Of a DNA stretch of 32,512 nucleotides, positions 15,362 to 23,098 are shown piece after piece. This stretch comes from Parabacteroides distasonis (lineage in GTDB: Bacteria > Bacteroidota > Bacteroidia > Bacteroidales > Tannerellaceae), in contig NZ_SRYM01000051.1 in assembly GCF_004793765.1 (NCBI RefSeq), positions 1-32,512 of the forward strand. Reading direction: 5' to 3'. Under the pieces are notes generated by a model. That model ran no database searches and was not told where the DNA came from. It saw only the letters and a program-made list of their open reading frames with translations. Every line of letters starts with the position of its first letter. Positions within the stretch are counted from its first letter, which is position 1. Both the position numbers and the translations under genes were made by a program.

Positions 15362-15925
15362 CTATTTCTCCAATTTGCGGCGTATGCGACTAACTGTTTC
15401 AGGAGTAACCCCTAAGAAAGAAGCTATACTTTTCAAGGGTACAATATCTTTAAGGTCAGGACAACGTTTCATTAGTCTTTGATATCGTATTTCAGGTGTA
15501 CAATACGAATCGAGCAATCGTTCATACACCATTTCATATAGATTTTCAGCTACATATCTTCCTAATCGTTGAGTTTCCATATTCGTTTCCCAACATTCTA
15601 TAATATCATGGCGTGATATTTCATAAACAGAACAGTCTGTTAATGCTTGAATGCTCACTGCTGACAAACAACTTTTCATAAAAGAAGAATAGTCACATAC
15701 AAATTCATCGGTAAAAGCATATCCTACAATGTGTTCTTCTCCTTCTTCGTCAATATGCGTATATTGAAATGTGCCATGTTTCACCCAACCGGCAAAACGT
15801 TCTATCTCATTTTGTCGGATAAAGAAATCTTTCTTATGGTAAGTACGCAATATCCCTTTTCTCGCAAATAAATCTTTTACATGAGAATAGTCCAAATTAT
15901 TGAGATATGTATTAAAATCATTCAT
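15362..15925 (-). CDS. Crp/Fnr-family transcription regulator
   Basis: A 187-residue protein. The cyclic-nucleotide-binding-like beta-roll covers about residues 20-120 (KKDFFIRQNEIERFAGWVKHGTFQYT, GEEHIVGYAFTDEFVCD). The C-terminal HTH is at about 160-187 (VPLKSIASFLGVTPETVSRIRRKLEK). The short C-terminus and absence of an iron-sulfur Cys cluster fit the small Bacteroidetes Crp/Fnr group. It is second in an operon, nine bases after the related gene upstream, and ends at a strong terminator. Control of the adjacent envelope operon is plausible from position only. Confidence 0.88.
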   Translation of the reverse strand: MNDFNTYLNNLDYSHVKDLFARKGILRTYHKKDFFIRQNEIERFAGWVKHGTFQYTHIDEEGEEHIVGYAFTDEFVCDYSSFMKSCLSAVSIQALTDCSVYEISRHDIIECWETNMETQRLGRYVAENLYEMVYERLLDSYCTPEIRYQRLMKRCPDLKDIVPLKSIASFLGVTPETVSRIRRKLEK

Positions 15926-15934
15926 TATCGTAAG

Positions 15935-16507
15935 CTATTTGTTCAGTTTGTGGCGGATGCGACTGATTGTTTCAGGTGTGACTTGTAAGAAAGAAGCCAC
16001 TTCTTTCAACGTAATGTGCTCTTGAATGTCGGGGCATCTGTTCAATAAATCAAGATAAAGTTCTTCCGTAGTTTTACAGTACATATCCAATAATCTATGA
16101 TACATCAACAAGTATGATTGTTCGACAAGCGTACACTTTATTTGCATGGTTTCGGCATTTGTCGTAAAAAATTCCTCTGCCGTTGAATATGGTAGATAGT
16201 AAATCTTTGAATCGCAAACAGCCTCAATAGTGACTAATGACGGTCGGTCGGGATTTATGAATGTGCATAAACTCCCCGCAAATTCATTTGAAAAAGTATA
16301 TCCTACTATATGTATATTTCCTCTTTCATCCACATGGGTATATCTCAATAAGCCGTTTTCAATATAAGCCCCCCGGCGGTTCATTTTACCCTGAACAGAG
16401 AACTGTTCTCCCTTTTTGAGTTCGATATAAGCTCCATGTTCCAAGATAAAATGTTTTAATAATTCCAATCGGGAATGCTTACCGTATTGTGCATTGAAGT
16501 TCTTCAT
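15935..16507 (-). CDS. Crp/Fnr-family transcription regulator
   Basis: A protein of about 190 residues from the ATG at 16507 (MKNFNAQYG); an in-frame ATG at 16549 would add 14 residues but sits directly against a long palindrome. The beta-roll domain is at about 25-125 (KKGEQFSVQGKMNRRGAYIENGLLRYTHVDERGN, key residues GYTFSNEF) and the C-terminal HTH at about 165-190 (ITLKEVASFLQVTPETISRIRHKLNK). It is clearly paralogous to the next gene, which suggests a duplication or a heteromeric pair. The palindrome at 16550-16590 in its leader may be an operator or RNA hairpin. Confidence 0.86.
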   Translation of the reverse strand: MKNFNAQYGKHSRLELLKHFILEHGAYIELKKGEQFSVQGKMNRRGAYIENGLLRYTHVDERGNIHIVGYTFSNEFAGSLCTFINPDRPSLVTIEAVCDSKIYYLPYSTAEEFFTTNAETMQIKCTLVEQSYLLMYHRLLDMYCKTTEELYLDLLNRCPDIQEHITLKEVASFLQVTPETISRIRHKLNK

Positions 16508-16549
16508 ATGTTTGATATTGTTAGGGGATGATATTTTTACTAATCTCAT

Positions 16550-16590
16550 GTCTTTGTAAAACTACAACTTTATTGTAGTTTTACAAAGAC
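16550..16590 (-). promoter_or_regulatory. 18-bp perfect inverted repeat in the Crp/Fnr leader
   Basis: Two perfect 18-base arms (16550-16567 and 16573-16590) surround a 5-base centre CTTTA; the arms start GTCTTTGTAAAACTACAA. The structure touches the first possible start codon (16549) and lies 43 bases upstream of the preferred one (16507). It could be an autoregulatory operator or an mRNA hairpin. A terminator is less likely given its position before a gene. Confidence 0.7.
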
Positions 16591-17000
16591 ATTATTGGCA
16601 TTTAAAGGAATATAACTATTTTTGTAGCAGAGTATTGAAACAGTGGAAACATAAGGCAAATTAAAGAATTTCGCTCGTTTCTATATCGTTACCCATTATT
16701 CTATACACTTCTTATAAATATCTGTTATTCAATAGATAATATTCTTATTTTCGTTTTTACAAAACACACCTTGCTATTTTCTATAAATTCCTCACGTTCG
16801 GCAAAACAAGCAAGCTCGCTTTGCTCTCACTTAATCGGAATTTTCTGACGAAAATCGAAATCCGTCACGGACGGATTGGGGTTAGCGTGGAACGGTAAGC
16901 CCTGCGTTCACCAGCCCGTTTTTACACTTGCGCCCCCGGCGGTTCGTTACTCCGTTGCAAAGTAACGGTGATTTATAATGCTGTAAAATAGGTAGTTGAT
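16591..17000. other. Gene-free region upstream of the tra operon
   Basis: No credible coding sequence is seen. The left half is AT-rich; the right half is GC-richer. It contains a hairpin with AATCCGTC (16859-16866) pairing with GACGGATT (16870-16877) and a GTTAC/GTAAC inverted repeat near 16946-16964. Promoters for the leftward Crp/Fnr operon and the rightward tra operon are expected here, but no full-consensus -7 box was recognised. Confidence 0.4.
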
Positions 17001-17035
17001 GGACAAATCGGGACAGCACAGGACAAATCGGGACA
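17001..17035 (+). repeat. Two-copy 20-bp-period repeat, intergenic copy
   Basis: The 15-mer GGACAAATCGGGACA occurs at 17001-17015 and again at 17021-17035. The same two-copy arrangement with the same spacing recurs inside a coding sequence at 18669-18703, with two differences over 35 bases. It lies about 275 bases upstream of traA. Confidence 0.8.
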
Positions 17036-17083
17036 AGGTTTTCAGGGGACGTTTTTTCTCCCTTTTTTTGCATCGGATTTCAA

Positions 17084-17283
17084 GATTGAAAGCAAGATTG
17101 AAAGAAATATTCCAATCAGGAAAGAATGATTGAAAGCATGATTTCAAGAAAGCATGATTGCATTATTTCAATATTTCAAGAAAGCATGAAAGCAGGAAAA
17201 CAAGATTGAAATAAAACAGTCTTTCAATCTTTCAAGATTGCAATATGGAAACAAAGAAAGCTATATGGCTGGATTGATTGAAA
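17084..17283. repeat. GATTGAAA repeat cluster, includes 41-bp repeat copy 2
   Basis: The octamer GATTGAAA occurs at 17084, 17096, 17128, 17204 and 17276, and inverted at 17222. The 16-mer TTTCAAGAAAGCATGA is repeated at 17142 and 17174. The segment 17196-17236 duplicates 4854-4894 with two differences. The cluster ends about 27 bases before the parA-like traA gene. Repeats upstream of a ParA-type gene resemble partition or operator sites, but no function is shown. Confidence 0.7.
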
Positions 17284-17309
17284 GCAATAAATAAATCTAT
17301 CAACCAATA

Positions 17310-18092
17310 ATGAACGAAAGCAATATGGAAAACGAGAAAACACCCCTTTATGTCGCCTTTTCCACCCAAAAGGGCGGGGTCGGCAAAACAACCTTTACCG
17401 TGCTGGCGGCGAGTTACCTCTACTACCTCAAAGGCTACGATGTGGCGGTGGTCGATTGCGACTACCCCCAACACTCCATTGCCGGGATGCGAAAGCGGGA
17501 TGCCGAGCAGGTCGGGGCGGATGAAGATTACAAGCGCATGGCGTATGAACAGTTTACCCGGCTGGGGAAGAAAGCTTATCAAGTATTGTGCAGTTCACCT
17601 GAAAAGGCGATTGCAACGGCTGACGAATATATATCCACCGGACACGTGCCGGATATAGTGTTTTTCGACCTGCCCGGCACGGTAAACAGCGAGGGCGTGA
17701 TAAACTCCCTTGCGGGCATGGACTACATTTTCACCCCCATTTCAGCCGACAAGGTGGTGCTGGAAAGCAGCCTGTCGTTCGCAATGGCTATCCAAAAGCT
17801 ATTGGTGAAGAATGAAGCCTGCCGACTTGCCGGGCTGTACCTCTTTTGGAACATGGTGGACGGTCGGGAGAAAACAGACCTTTACACCGCCTACGACAAG
17901 ACGATTAAGGAACTGGAACTGCCACTGATGAAAACCTTTATCCCCGATACCAAACGCTACAAAAAGGAACTGGTAGCGGATAAAAAGGCGGTGTTCCGCT
18001 CCACGCTCTTTCCCGCCAGCCGCCCGCTGGTAAGGGGAAGCAACTTGGAAGAACTGATAACCGAAATAGTGTACTACATCAAATTAAAATGA
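17310..18092 (+). CDS. traA: TraA, ParA-family ATPase
   Basis: A 260-residue ParA/MinD-type ATPase. The deviant Walker A KGGVGKTT lies at residues 21-28, VVDCDYPQHS at about 50-59 is the Walker A' region, and FFDLPGTVNS (about 115-125) is the Walker B-like segment. It is the first gene of the CTnDOT-type tra operon; homologues are called TraA. A later start (MENEKTPLY, five codons in) is possible. It is two bases from the DUF3408 gene. Known ParA proteins position DNA or protein cargo; in conjugation the role is not established. Repeats lie directly upstream. Confidence 0.9.
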   Translation: MNESNMENEKTPLYVAFSTQKGGVGKTTFTVLAASYLYYLKGYDVAVVDCDYPQHSIAGMRKRDAEQVGADEDYKRMAYEQFTRLGKKAYQVLCSSPEKAIATADEYISTGHVPDIVFFDLPGTVNSEGVINSLAGMDYIFTPISADKVVLESSLSFAMAIQKLLVKNEACRLAGLYLFWNMVDGREKTDLYTAYDKTIKELELPLMKTFIPDTKRYKKELVADKKAVFRSTLFPASRPLVRGSNLEELITEIVYYIKLK

Positions 18093-18093
18093 T

Positions 18094-18498
18094 ATGGCAA
18101 AGCAAAGCGGCGGGATGCCGAAGATAGACGAGGATTTTATGCGAGAACTTATTTTGCAAGGTGTACCGAGTAAACAAGATAATAATAAGACGAATGATGT
18201 ACCGCAAGAAACAACACAAACAGAAACGGTGCAAGTAGAGAAACCGACACCCCGCAGGCGCAAGGGCGGTTCGGGTGACTACCGGGAAACCTACTTTCAG
18301 AAAGTGGAACTGGCAGACCGACAGCCCTTGTACGTGAGCCGTACCACGCACGAGAAGCTGATGCGTATCGTGACGGTGATAGGTGGGCGCAAGGTGACGG
18401 TAAGCAGCTACGTGGAAAACATTCTGCTGCGCCACTTCGAGCAGTACCAAGACGAGATAAACACCCTGTACGAAAGCCACTTTCAAAAACCTGTCTGA
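18094..18498 (+). CDS. DUF3408-type conjugal transfer protein
   Basis: A 134-residue protein. The N-terminal half is low-complexity and Thr/Gln-rich; the C-terminal half (about residues 68-130: YRETYFQKVELADRQPLYVSRTTHEKL and SSYVENILLRHFEQY) matches the DUF3408 pattern, which looks like a ribbon-helix-helix fold. It follows traA by one base. In CTnDOT-type operons such proteins are TraB/TraC. Together with the ParA-like TraA and the upstream repeats it could form a partition-like module in which this is the DNA-binding partner; that is inference. Confidence 0.78.
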   Translation: MAKQSGGMPKIDEDFMRELILQGVPSKQDNNKTNDVPQETTQTETVQVEKPTPRRRKGGSGDYRETYFQKVELADRQPLYVSRTTHEKLMRIVTVIGGRKVTVSSYVENILLRHFEQYQDEINTLYESHFQKPV

Positions 18499-18500
18499 CT

Positions 18501-19130
18501 ATGGTAATCCATTGCATACTTACCGGGCTTTTGGTGTACTATATCGCCCTGTGGCTGTGGTATCGTTACACGGACAGCCGGACATCACCGGGCAGAACGG
18601 ATGATGCGCCACTCCCACGAAACGGGGTTTCAGGCTACACGCTGATAGGTGAAAGCCGATACAAGGGTGGACTAATCGGGACAGCGCAGGACAAATCGGG
18701 ACACCTCCCGCAAGCGGCTGAAAATGATACTATTTTTGCGCCGCAGGCTGACGGACTGCCGGAAGAAACGCCCGGTTACGAGAATGACGAACCCGACTAC
18801 GAGGACGAGGAAATAGCCGGGTACATGGACGGTGACGATGATACCGGGCGGGCTACGGGCGTGAGCTTTGACGAACTGGGCGAAGCGGTACGCACGGCGA
18901 ACGCCGACAACCCCACCGAAGCGGAACAGCGGCAAGCCGCCGGGACGCTGGCAAGCATTGAGGGGACGAACCTCTACGATGCGGTGGTGGAGAACATCAA
19001 CGGCGGTCTGGCAAAGGTGGCGGAACTGCTGGGACGCAACGAAGCGGAACTGGCTACGGCTGCCGTCCCTGCCGAAGCTGGCGGTACAAGCAAGGAACAC
19101 GAAGCGTTCGACATGAACGATTTCCTATAA
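18501..19130 (+). CDS. Membrane-anchored acidic protein of the tra operon
   Basis: A 209-residue protein: a single N-terminal membrane segment (about residues 3-21, IHCILTGLLVYYIALWLWY), then a disordered, acidic region (about 85-120: YENDEPDYEDEEIAGYMDGDDD) and a helical C-terminal part (about 130-180, LASIEGTNLYDAVVENINGG). It occupies the traC/traD position between the DUF3408 gene and traE and could be a TraD-like protein, but I cannot assign a family. It contains, in frame, the 35-bp two-copy repeat also found upstream of traA, encoding GLIGTAQDKSGH. Confidence 0.7.
   Translation: MVIHCILTGLLVYYIALWLWYRYTDSRTSPGRTDDAPLPRNGVSGYTLIGESRYKGGLIGTAQDKSGHLPQAAENDTIFAPQADGLPEETPGYENDEPDYEDEEIAGYMDGDDDTGRATGVSFDELGEAVRTANADNPTEAEQRQAAGTLASIEGTNLYDAVVENINGGLAKVAELLGRNEAELATAAVPAEAGGTSKEHEAFDMNDFL
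18669..18703 (+). repeat. Two-copy 20-bp-period repeat, coding copy
   Basis: GGACTAATCGGGACA (18669-18683) and GGACAAATCGGGACA (18689-18703) have the same 20-base period as the intergenic copy at 17001-17035. Over 35 bases there are two differences. It lies within the disordered part of the host protein, where insertion would be tolerated. Confidence 0.8.
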
Positions 19131-19242
19131 TATAATAATGTGTAACAATATGAAGCAACGTGACTACGGTTGATTGGCAACCTGAAAACCAAACAGACAA
19201 ACGGGACTATCCCCGACCACTAAAATTTCAAATTATTCACCA

Positions 19243-19277
19243 GCCGGGTAAGGCGGACTTCCCACCCGCCGCCCGGC
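19243..19277 (+). promoter_or_regulatory. Strong GC hairpin in the traE leader
   Basis: GCCGGG (19243-19248) and GGCGG (19252-19256) pair with CCGCC (19266-19270) and CCCGGC (19272-19277). The structure lies in the 164-base gap upstream of traE, the largest gap in the tra operon. There is no T-run, so it is more likely to affect mRNA stability, processing or translation than to terminate. Confidence 0.55.
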
Positions 19278-19294
19278 ATTAAAAACAAATCACA

Positions 19295-19591
19295 ATGAGA
19301 AAGAGAATCTTTTTGTCGGCGGCTATCCTTGCCGCTGCGGTAAGTGCCTACGCACAGGGCAACGGGCAGGCGGGCATCACCGAAGCCACGAACCTAATCA
19401 CCGGGTATTTCGACCCCGGAACAAAATTGGTGTATGCAATCGGGGCGGTCTGCGGCTTGATTGGCGGGGTAAAAGTATATAACAAATTTTCAAGCGGTGA
19501 CCCCGACACCTCAAAGACTGCCGCCAGTTGGTTCGGGGCGTGTATCTTCCTGATTGTCGCCGCCACTATCCTGCGGTCGTTCTTCCTCTAA
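19295..19591 (+). CDS. traE: TraE, DUF4134 pilin-like protein
   Basis: A 98-residue protein with a signal peptide (RKRIFLSAAILAAAVSAYAQ), then two hydrophobic segments (about residues 43-62, LVYAIGAVCGLIGGVKVYN; and 76-96, ASWFGACIFLIVAATILRSF). Size and topology are like VirB2-type pilin subunits, and the sequence fits DUF4134/TraE of Bacteroides conjugative transposons. It is the first of the secretion-channel genes, set apart from upstream genes by a structured leader. The probable role is the pilus or inner-membrane channel subunit. Confidence 0.9.
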   Translation: MRKRIFLSAAILAAAVSAYAQGNGQAGITEATNLITGYFDPGTKLVYAIGAVCGLIGGVKVYNKFSSGDPDTSKTAASWFGACIFLIVAATILRSFFL

Positions 19592-19601
19592 AACGGCGGC
19601 T

Positions 19602-19937
19602 ATGTCTGAATATCCGGTAAACAGGGGTATCGGAAAGCCGGTGGAGTTCAAGGGGCTGAAAAGCCAGTACCTTTTCATTTTTGCAGGCGGCTTGCTTACC
19701 GTCTTCGTGGTGTTCATCGTCCTGTTCATGGCAGGCGTGAACCAGTGGCTATGTATCGGTTTCATCGTGTCGGCTTCGCTGCTGCTCGTGTGGCAGACGT
19801 TCCGGCTCAACGCACGGTACGGCACGCACGGGCTGATGAAAGCAGCCGCACGCAAAAGACACCCACGCTTCATTATCAGCCGAAAGGCGATACCCCGCCT
19901 GTTCAACTACAAAAGAAGAAAGGAAGAAAGAACATGA
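19602..19937 (+). CDS. traF: TraF, DUF4133 membrane protein
   Basis: A 111-residue protein from the ATG at 19602 (MSEYPVNRGIGKPVEFKGLK). Two membrane segments lie at about residues 25-45 (YLFIFAGGLLTVFVVFIVLFM) and 50-68, followed by a very basic C-terminus (RKRHPRFIISRKAIPRLFNYKRRKEE). The family (DUF4133/TraF) corresponds in position and size to VirB3, which works next to the VirB4 ATPase. The stop overlaps the traG start codon (ATGA), so the two are translationally coupled. Confidence 0.9.
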   Translation: MSEYPVNRGIGKPVEFKGLKSQYLFIFAGGLLTVFVVFIVLFMAGVNQWLCIGFIVSASLLLVWQTFRLNARYGTHGLMKAAARKRHPRFIISRKAIPRLFNYKRRKEERT

Positions 19938-22447
19938 GGAATACATTAAAGGCTACCACGCTGGAACGAAAATTTCCACTTTTGGCGGTGGAGAACGGCT
20001 GCATCATTTCAAAGGATGCGGACATAACGGTGGCTTTCAGGGTGGAACTGCCCGAACTGTTCACCGTCACCAGTGCCGAGTACGAAGCCATACATTCGGC
20101 GTGGTACAAGGCTATCAAGGTGCTGCCCGACTACTCCATAGTACACAAGCAGGACTTCTTCATCAAGGAGAACTACCAGCCCGACACGGAAAGGGACGAG
20201 CTTAGTTTCCTGTCCCGGAGTTTTGAACGGCATTTCAATGAACGCCCGTTCCTGAACCATTACTGCTACCTGTTCCTGACGAAAACGACAAGGGAGAGAA
20301 GCCGCCGACAGAGCGACTTCTCCACCCTCTGCCGGGGCAGGATTGTCCCGCAGGAGATAGCCGACAAGGAAACGGCTGCAAAGTTCATCGAAGCGGTCGG
20401 GCAGTTTGAAAGGATTATGAACGACAGCGGGTTTGTCACGCTTACCCGGCTGGCGGCATCGGAAATCACCGGGCAGGACGGCAAGGCGGGCATCATCGAG
20501 AAATACTTCTCGCTCTCGCAAACCGACACTACTTGCCTGAAAGACATCGGGCTGTACCCGGAAGAAATGCGTGTCGGGAACGATATACTGTGCCTGCACA
20601 CGCTTTCGGACGTGGAAGATTTGCCCGGAAAGGTCGGGACGGACTGCCGATTTGAGAAACTGTCCACTGACCGGAGCGATTGCAGGTTAAGTTTTGCCGC
20701 CCCGGTGGGTGTGCTGTTGTCGTGTAACCACGTCTATAACCAGTTCATCTTCATAGACGACCACGCCGAAAACCTGAAGAACTTCGAGCAGACCGCCCGG
20801 AATATGCAATCGCTCTCCCGCTACTCCCGTGCCAACCAAGTGAACAAGGAGTGGATAGACGAGTACCTGAACGAAGCCCACAGCAAGGGGCTTATCTCGG
20901 TGCGTTGCCACTGCAACGTCATGGCATGGAGTGACGACCGGGACGAACTCAAACGTATACGCAACGATGTGGGAAGCCAGCTTGCGCTAATGGAGTGCAA
21001 GCCACGCCACAACACCACCGACACGCCCACGCTCTTTTGGGCGGGCATACCCGGCAACGAGGCGGACTTCCCCGCAGAGGAAAGTTTCTACACGTTCTTG
21101 GGGCAGGCTCTCTGCCTGTTCGTGGAAGAAACGAACTACAAGAGTTCGCTTTCCCCGTTCGGCATCAAAATGGTGGACAGGGTAAGCGGTCGCCCGCTGC
21201 ACATCGACATTTCAGACCTGCCCATGAAGAAAGGCATCACCACCAACCGCAACAAGTTTATACTTGGGCCGAGTGGTAGCGGGAAGTCTTTCTTCACCAA
21301 CCACATGGTGCGCCAGTATTACGAGCAGGGTGCGCACGTGCTGCTGGTCGATACGGGTAACAGCTACTTGGGGCTGTCCCAGCTTATCCACAACCGCACG
21401 CACGGCGAGGACGGGATTTATTTCACCTACACCAACGAAAACCCGATAGCGTTCAACCCGTTCTATGTCGAAGACGGGGTATTTGACATCGAGAAGAAAG
21501 AGAGTATAAAAACCCTTATACTCACCCTGTGGAAGCGGGACGATGAAGCCCCCAAGCGGTCGGAAGAAGTGGCGTTGTCCAATGCGGTAAGTGCCTATAT
21601 CGAGCGTATCACGGGCGACAGGTCGGTAACGCCCTGTTTCAACACGTTCTACGAGTTTGTCCGGGATGATTACCGCCGACAGCTTGAACAGAAGAACGTC
21701 AGGGAAAAGGATTTTGACATTGACAATTTCCTGAACGTGCTTGAACCGTACTATCGTGGCGGTGAGTACGACTACCTGCTGAACTCCGACAAGGAACTGG
21801 ATTTGCTGCATAAACGCTTCATTGTCTTTGAATTGGATAATATCAAAGACCACAAGATTTTATTCCCGATAACGACCATTATCATCATGGAAGCCTTTAT
21901 AAACAAGATGCGCAAGTTAAAGGGAATAAGGAAGTTAATACTAATTGAAGAAGCGTGGAAAGCGATTGCATCGGCGAACATGGCGGACTACATAAAATAT
22001 TTGTACAAAACCGTCAGGAAGTATTTCGGGGAAGCGATTGTGGTAACGCAGGAAGTGGAAGATATTATTTCCTCGCCCATAGTGAAAGAGAGTATCATCA
22101 ACAACTCGGACTGCAAGATTTTGTTAGACCAGCGAAAATATCTCAACAAGTTCGACAGCATACAGAACCTCTTGGGACTGACCGACAAGGAGCGTTCGCA
22201 GGTATTGTCTATCAACATGGCGAACCACCCCGGACGGAAGTACAAGGAAGTTTTCTTTTCGCTGGGCGGCACGCAGTCGGCGGTATATGCCACGGAAGTT
22301 TCGTTGGACGAATACTACACGTACACTACAGAGGAAAGCGAGAAAATGGAACTGTTCGCCCTCGCCGAGAAGCTGGGCGGCAACCTTGAACTGGCTATCA
22401 AGCGGCTTGCGGAAAGCAAACGCAATCCCCAATCATCAACAACTTAA
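19934..22447 (+). CDS. traG: TraG, VirB4-like conjugation ATPase
   Basis: An 837-residue protein from the ATG at 19934, chosen because it overlaps the traF stop; an upstream open stretch overlaps traF and is not needed. The N-terminal domain resembles VirB4/TraC (ENGCIISKDADITVAFRVELPELFT). Walker A is GPSGSGKS at residues 445-452 and Walker B is LIEEAW at 670-675. It powers assembly of, and transfer through, the type IV channel at the inner membrane. This is the standard large ATPase of CTnDOT-type operons. No defect is visible. Confidence 0.95.
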   Translation: MRNTLKATTLERKFPLLAVENGCIISKDADITVAFRVELPELFTVTSAEYEAIHSAWYKAIKVLPDYSIVHKQDFFIKENYQPDTERDELSFLSRSFERHFNERPFLNHYCYLFLTKTTRERSRRQSDFSTLCRGRIVPQEIADKETAAKFIEAVGQFERIMNDSGFVTLTRLAASEITGQDGKAGIIEKYFSLSQTDTTCLKDIGLYPEEMRVGNDILCLHTLSDVEDLPGKVGTDCRFEKLSTDRSDCRLSFAAPVGVLLSCNHVYNQFIFIDDHAENLKNFEQTARNMQSLSRYSRANQVNKEWIDEYLNEAHSKGLISVRCHCNVMAWSDDRDELKRIRNDVGSQLALMECKPRHNTTDTPTLFWAGIPGNEADFPAEESFYTFLGQALCLFVEETNYKSSLSPFGIKMVDRVSGRPLHIDISDLPMKKGITTNRNKFILGPSGSGKSFFTNHMVRQYYEQGAHVLLVDTGNSYLGLSQLIHNRTHGEDGIYFTYTNENPIAFNPFYVEDGVFDIEKKESIKTLILTLWKRDDEAPKRSEEVALSNAVSAYIERITGDRSVTPCFNTFYEFVRDDYRRQLEQKNVREKDFDIDNFLNVLEPYYRGGEYDYLLNSDKELDLLHKRFIVFELDNIKDHKILFPITTIIIMEAFINKMRKLKGIRKLILIEEAWKAIASANMADYIKYLYKTVRKYFGEAIVVTQEVEDIISSPIVKESIINNSDCKILLDQRKYLNKFDSIQNLLGLTDKERSQVLSINMANHPGRKYKEVFFSLGGTQSAVYATEVSLDEYYTYTTEESEKMELFALAEKLGGNLELAIKRLAESKRNPQSSTT

Positions 22448-22458
22448 AAATTAGGAAC

Positions 22459-23085
22459 ATGAAGAAAACAATTCTCCTTATGGCGGTATGCCTTTGCTTC
22501 ATCGGCAAGGCATCCGCCCAGTGGGTGGTGTCAGACCCCGGCAACTTGGCACAGGGTATCATCAACACCACCAAGCAGATAGTGCAGACCTCCACCACAG
22601 CCAAGAACACGCTGGACGGCTTCATGGAAGCGCAGAAGATTTTCCAGCAGGGTAAAAAATATTACGATGCGCTCAAAGCGGTGCATGACGTGGTAAAGGG
22701 CGGTGTCAAGGTGAAGAAGTCCATTGAACTGGTGGCGGAAATCTCCGAAATCTACGTGCGCAACTTCCAAAACATGCTGGCAGACCCGAATTTCACGCCT
22801 GACGAACTTTCCGCAATATCGTTCGGCTATGCCAAACTGATGTCGGAAAGCTCGGACGTGTTGCAGGACTTGAAGAATGTAGTGAACATCACGGGTATGT
22901 CGCTGACGGATGCCGAACGGCTGGCAATCATCGACAACGCTTATCGAAGTCTGCTCAACTACCGCAACCTCGTGAACTACTACACCCGCAAGAACATTTC
23001 CGTGTCCTACCTGCGGGCGAAGAAGAAGAACGACACCGACCGGGTGCTGGCTCTCTACGGCTCGGCGGATGAACGCTACTGGTAA
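22459..23085 (+). CDS. traI: TraI, DUF4141 conjugal transfer protein
   Basis: A 208-residue exported protein: signal peptide (KKTILLMAVCLCFIGKASAQ), then an almost wholly helical mature part (TTKQIVQTSTTAKNTLDGF, KYYDALKAVHDVVKGG, NYRNLVNYYTRKN). This fits DUF4141/TraI of Bacteroides conjugative transposons. Helical secreted proteins at this position are VirB5-like, so a pilus-associated role is likely. It follows traG by 11 bases; no separate traH was found between them. Confidence 0.85.
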   Translation: MKKTILLMAVCLCFIGKASAQWVVSDPGNLAQGIINTTKQIVQTSTTAKNTLDGFMEAQKIFQQGKKYYDALKAVHDVVKGGVKVKKSIELVAEISEIYVRNFQNMLADPNFTPDELSAISFGYAKLMSESSDVLQDLKNVVNITGMSLTDAERLAIIDNAYRSLLNYRNLVNYYTRKNISVSYLRAKKKNDTDRVLALYGSADERYW

Positions 23086-23098
23086 CATATAAATCGGT

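Noticed and set aside
17084-17283. CRISPR array
   Set aside because: Repeats are short, irregularly spaced and partly inverted; there are no regular spacers and no cas genes.
21212-21853. 213-codon open frame antisense to traG
   Set aside because: Covers the Walker A region of traG on the other strand; no independent signal.
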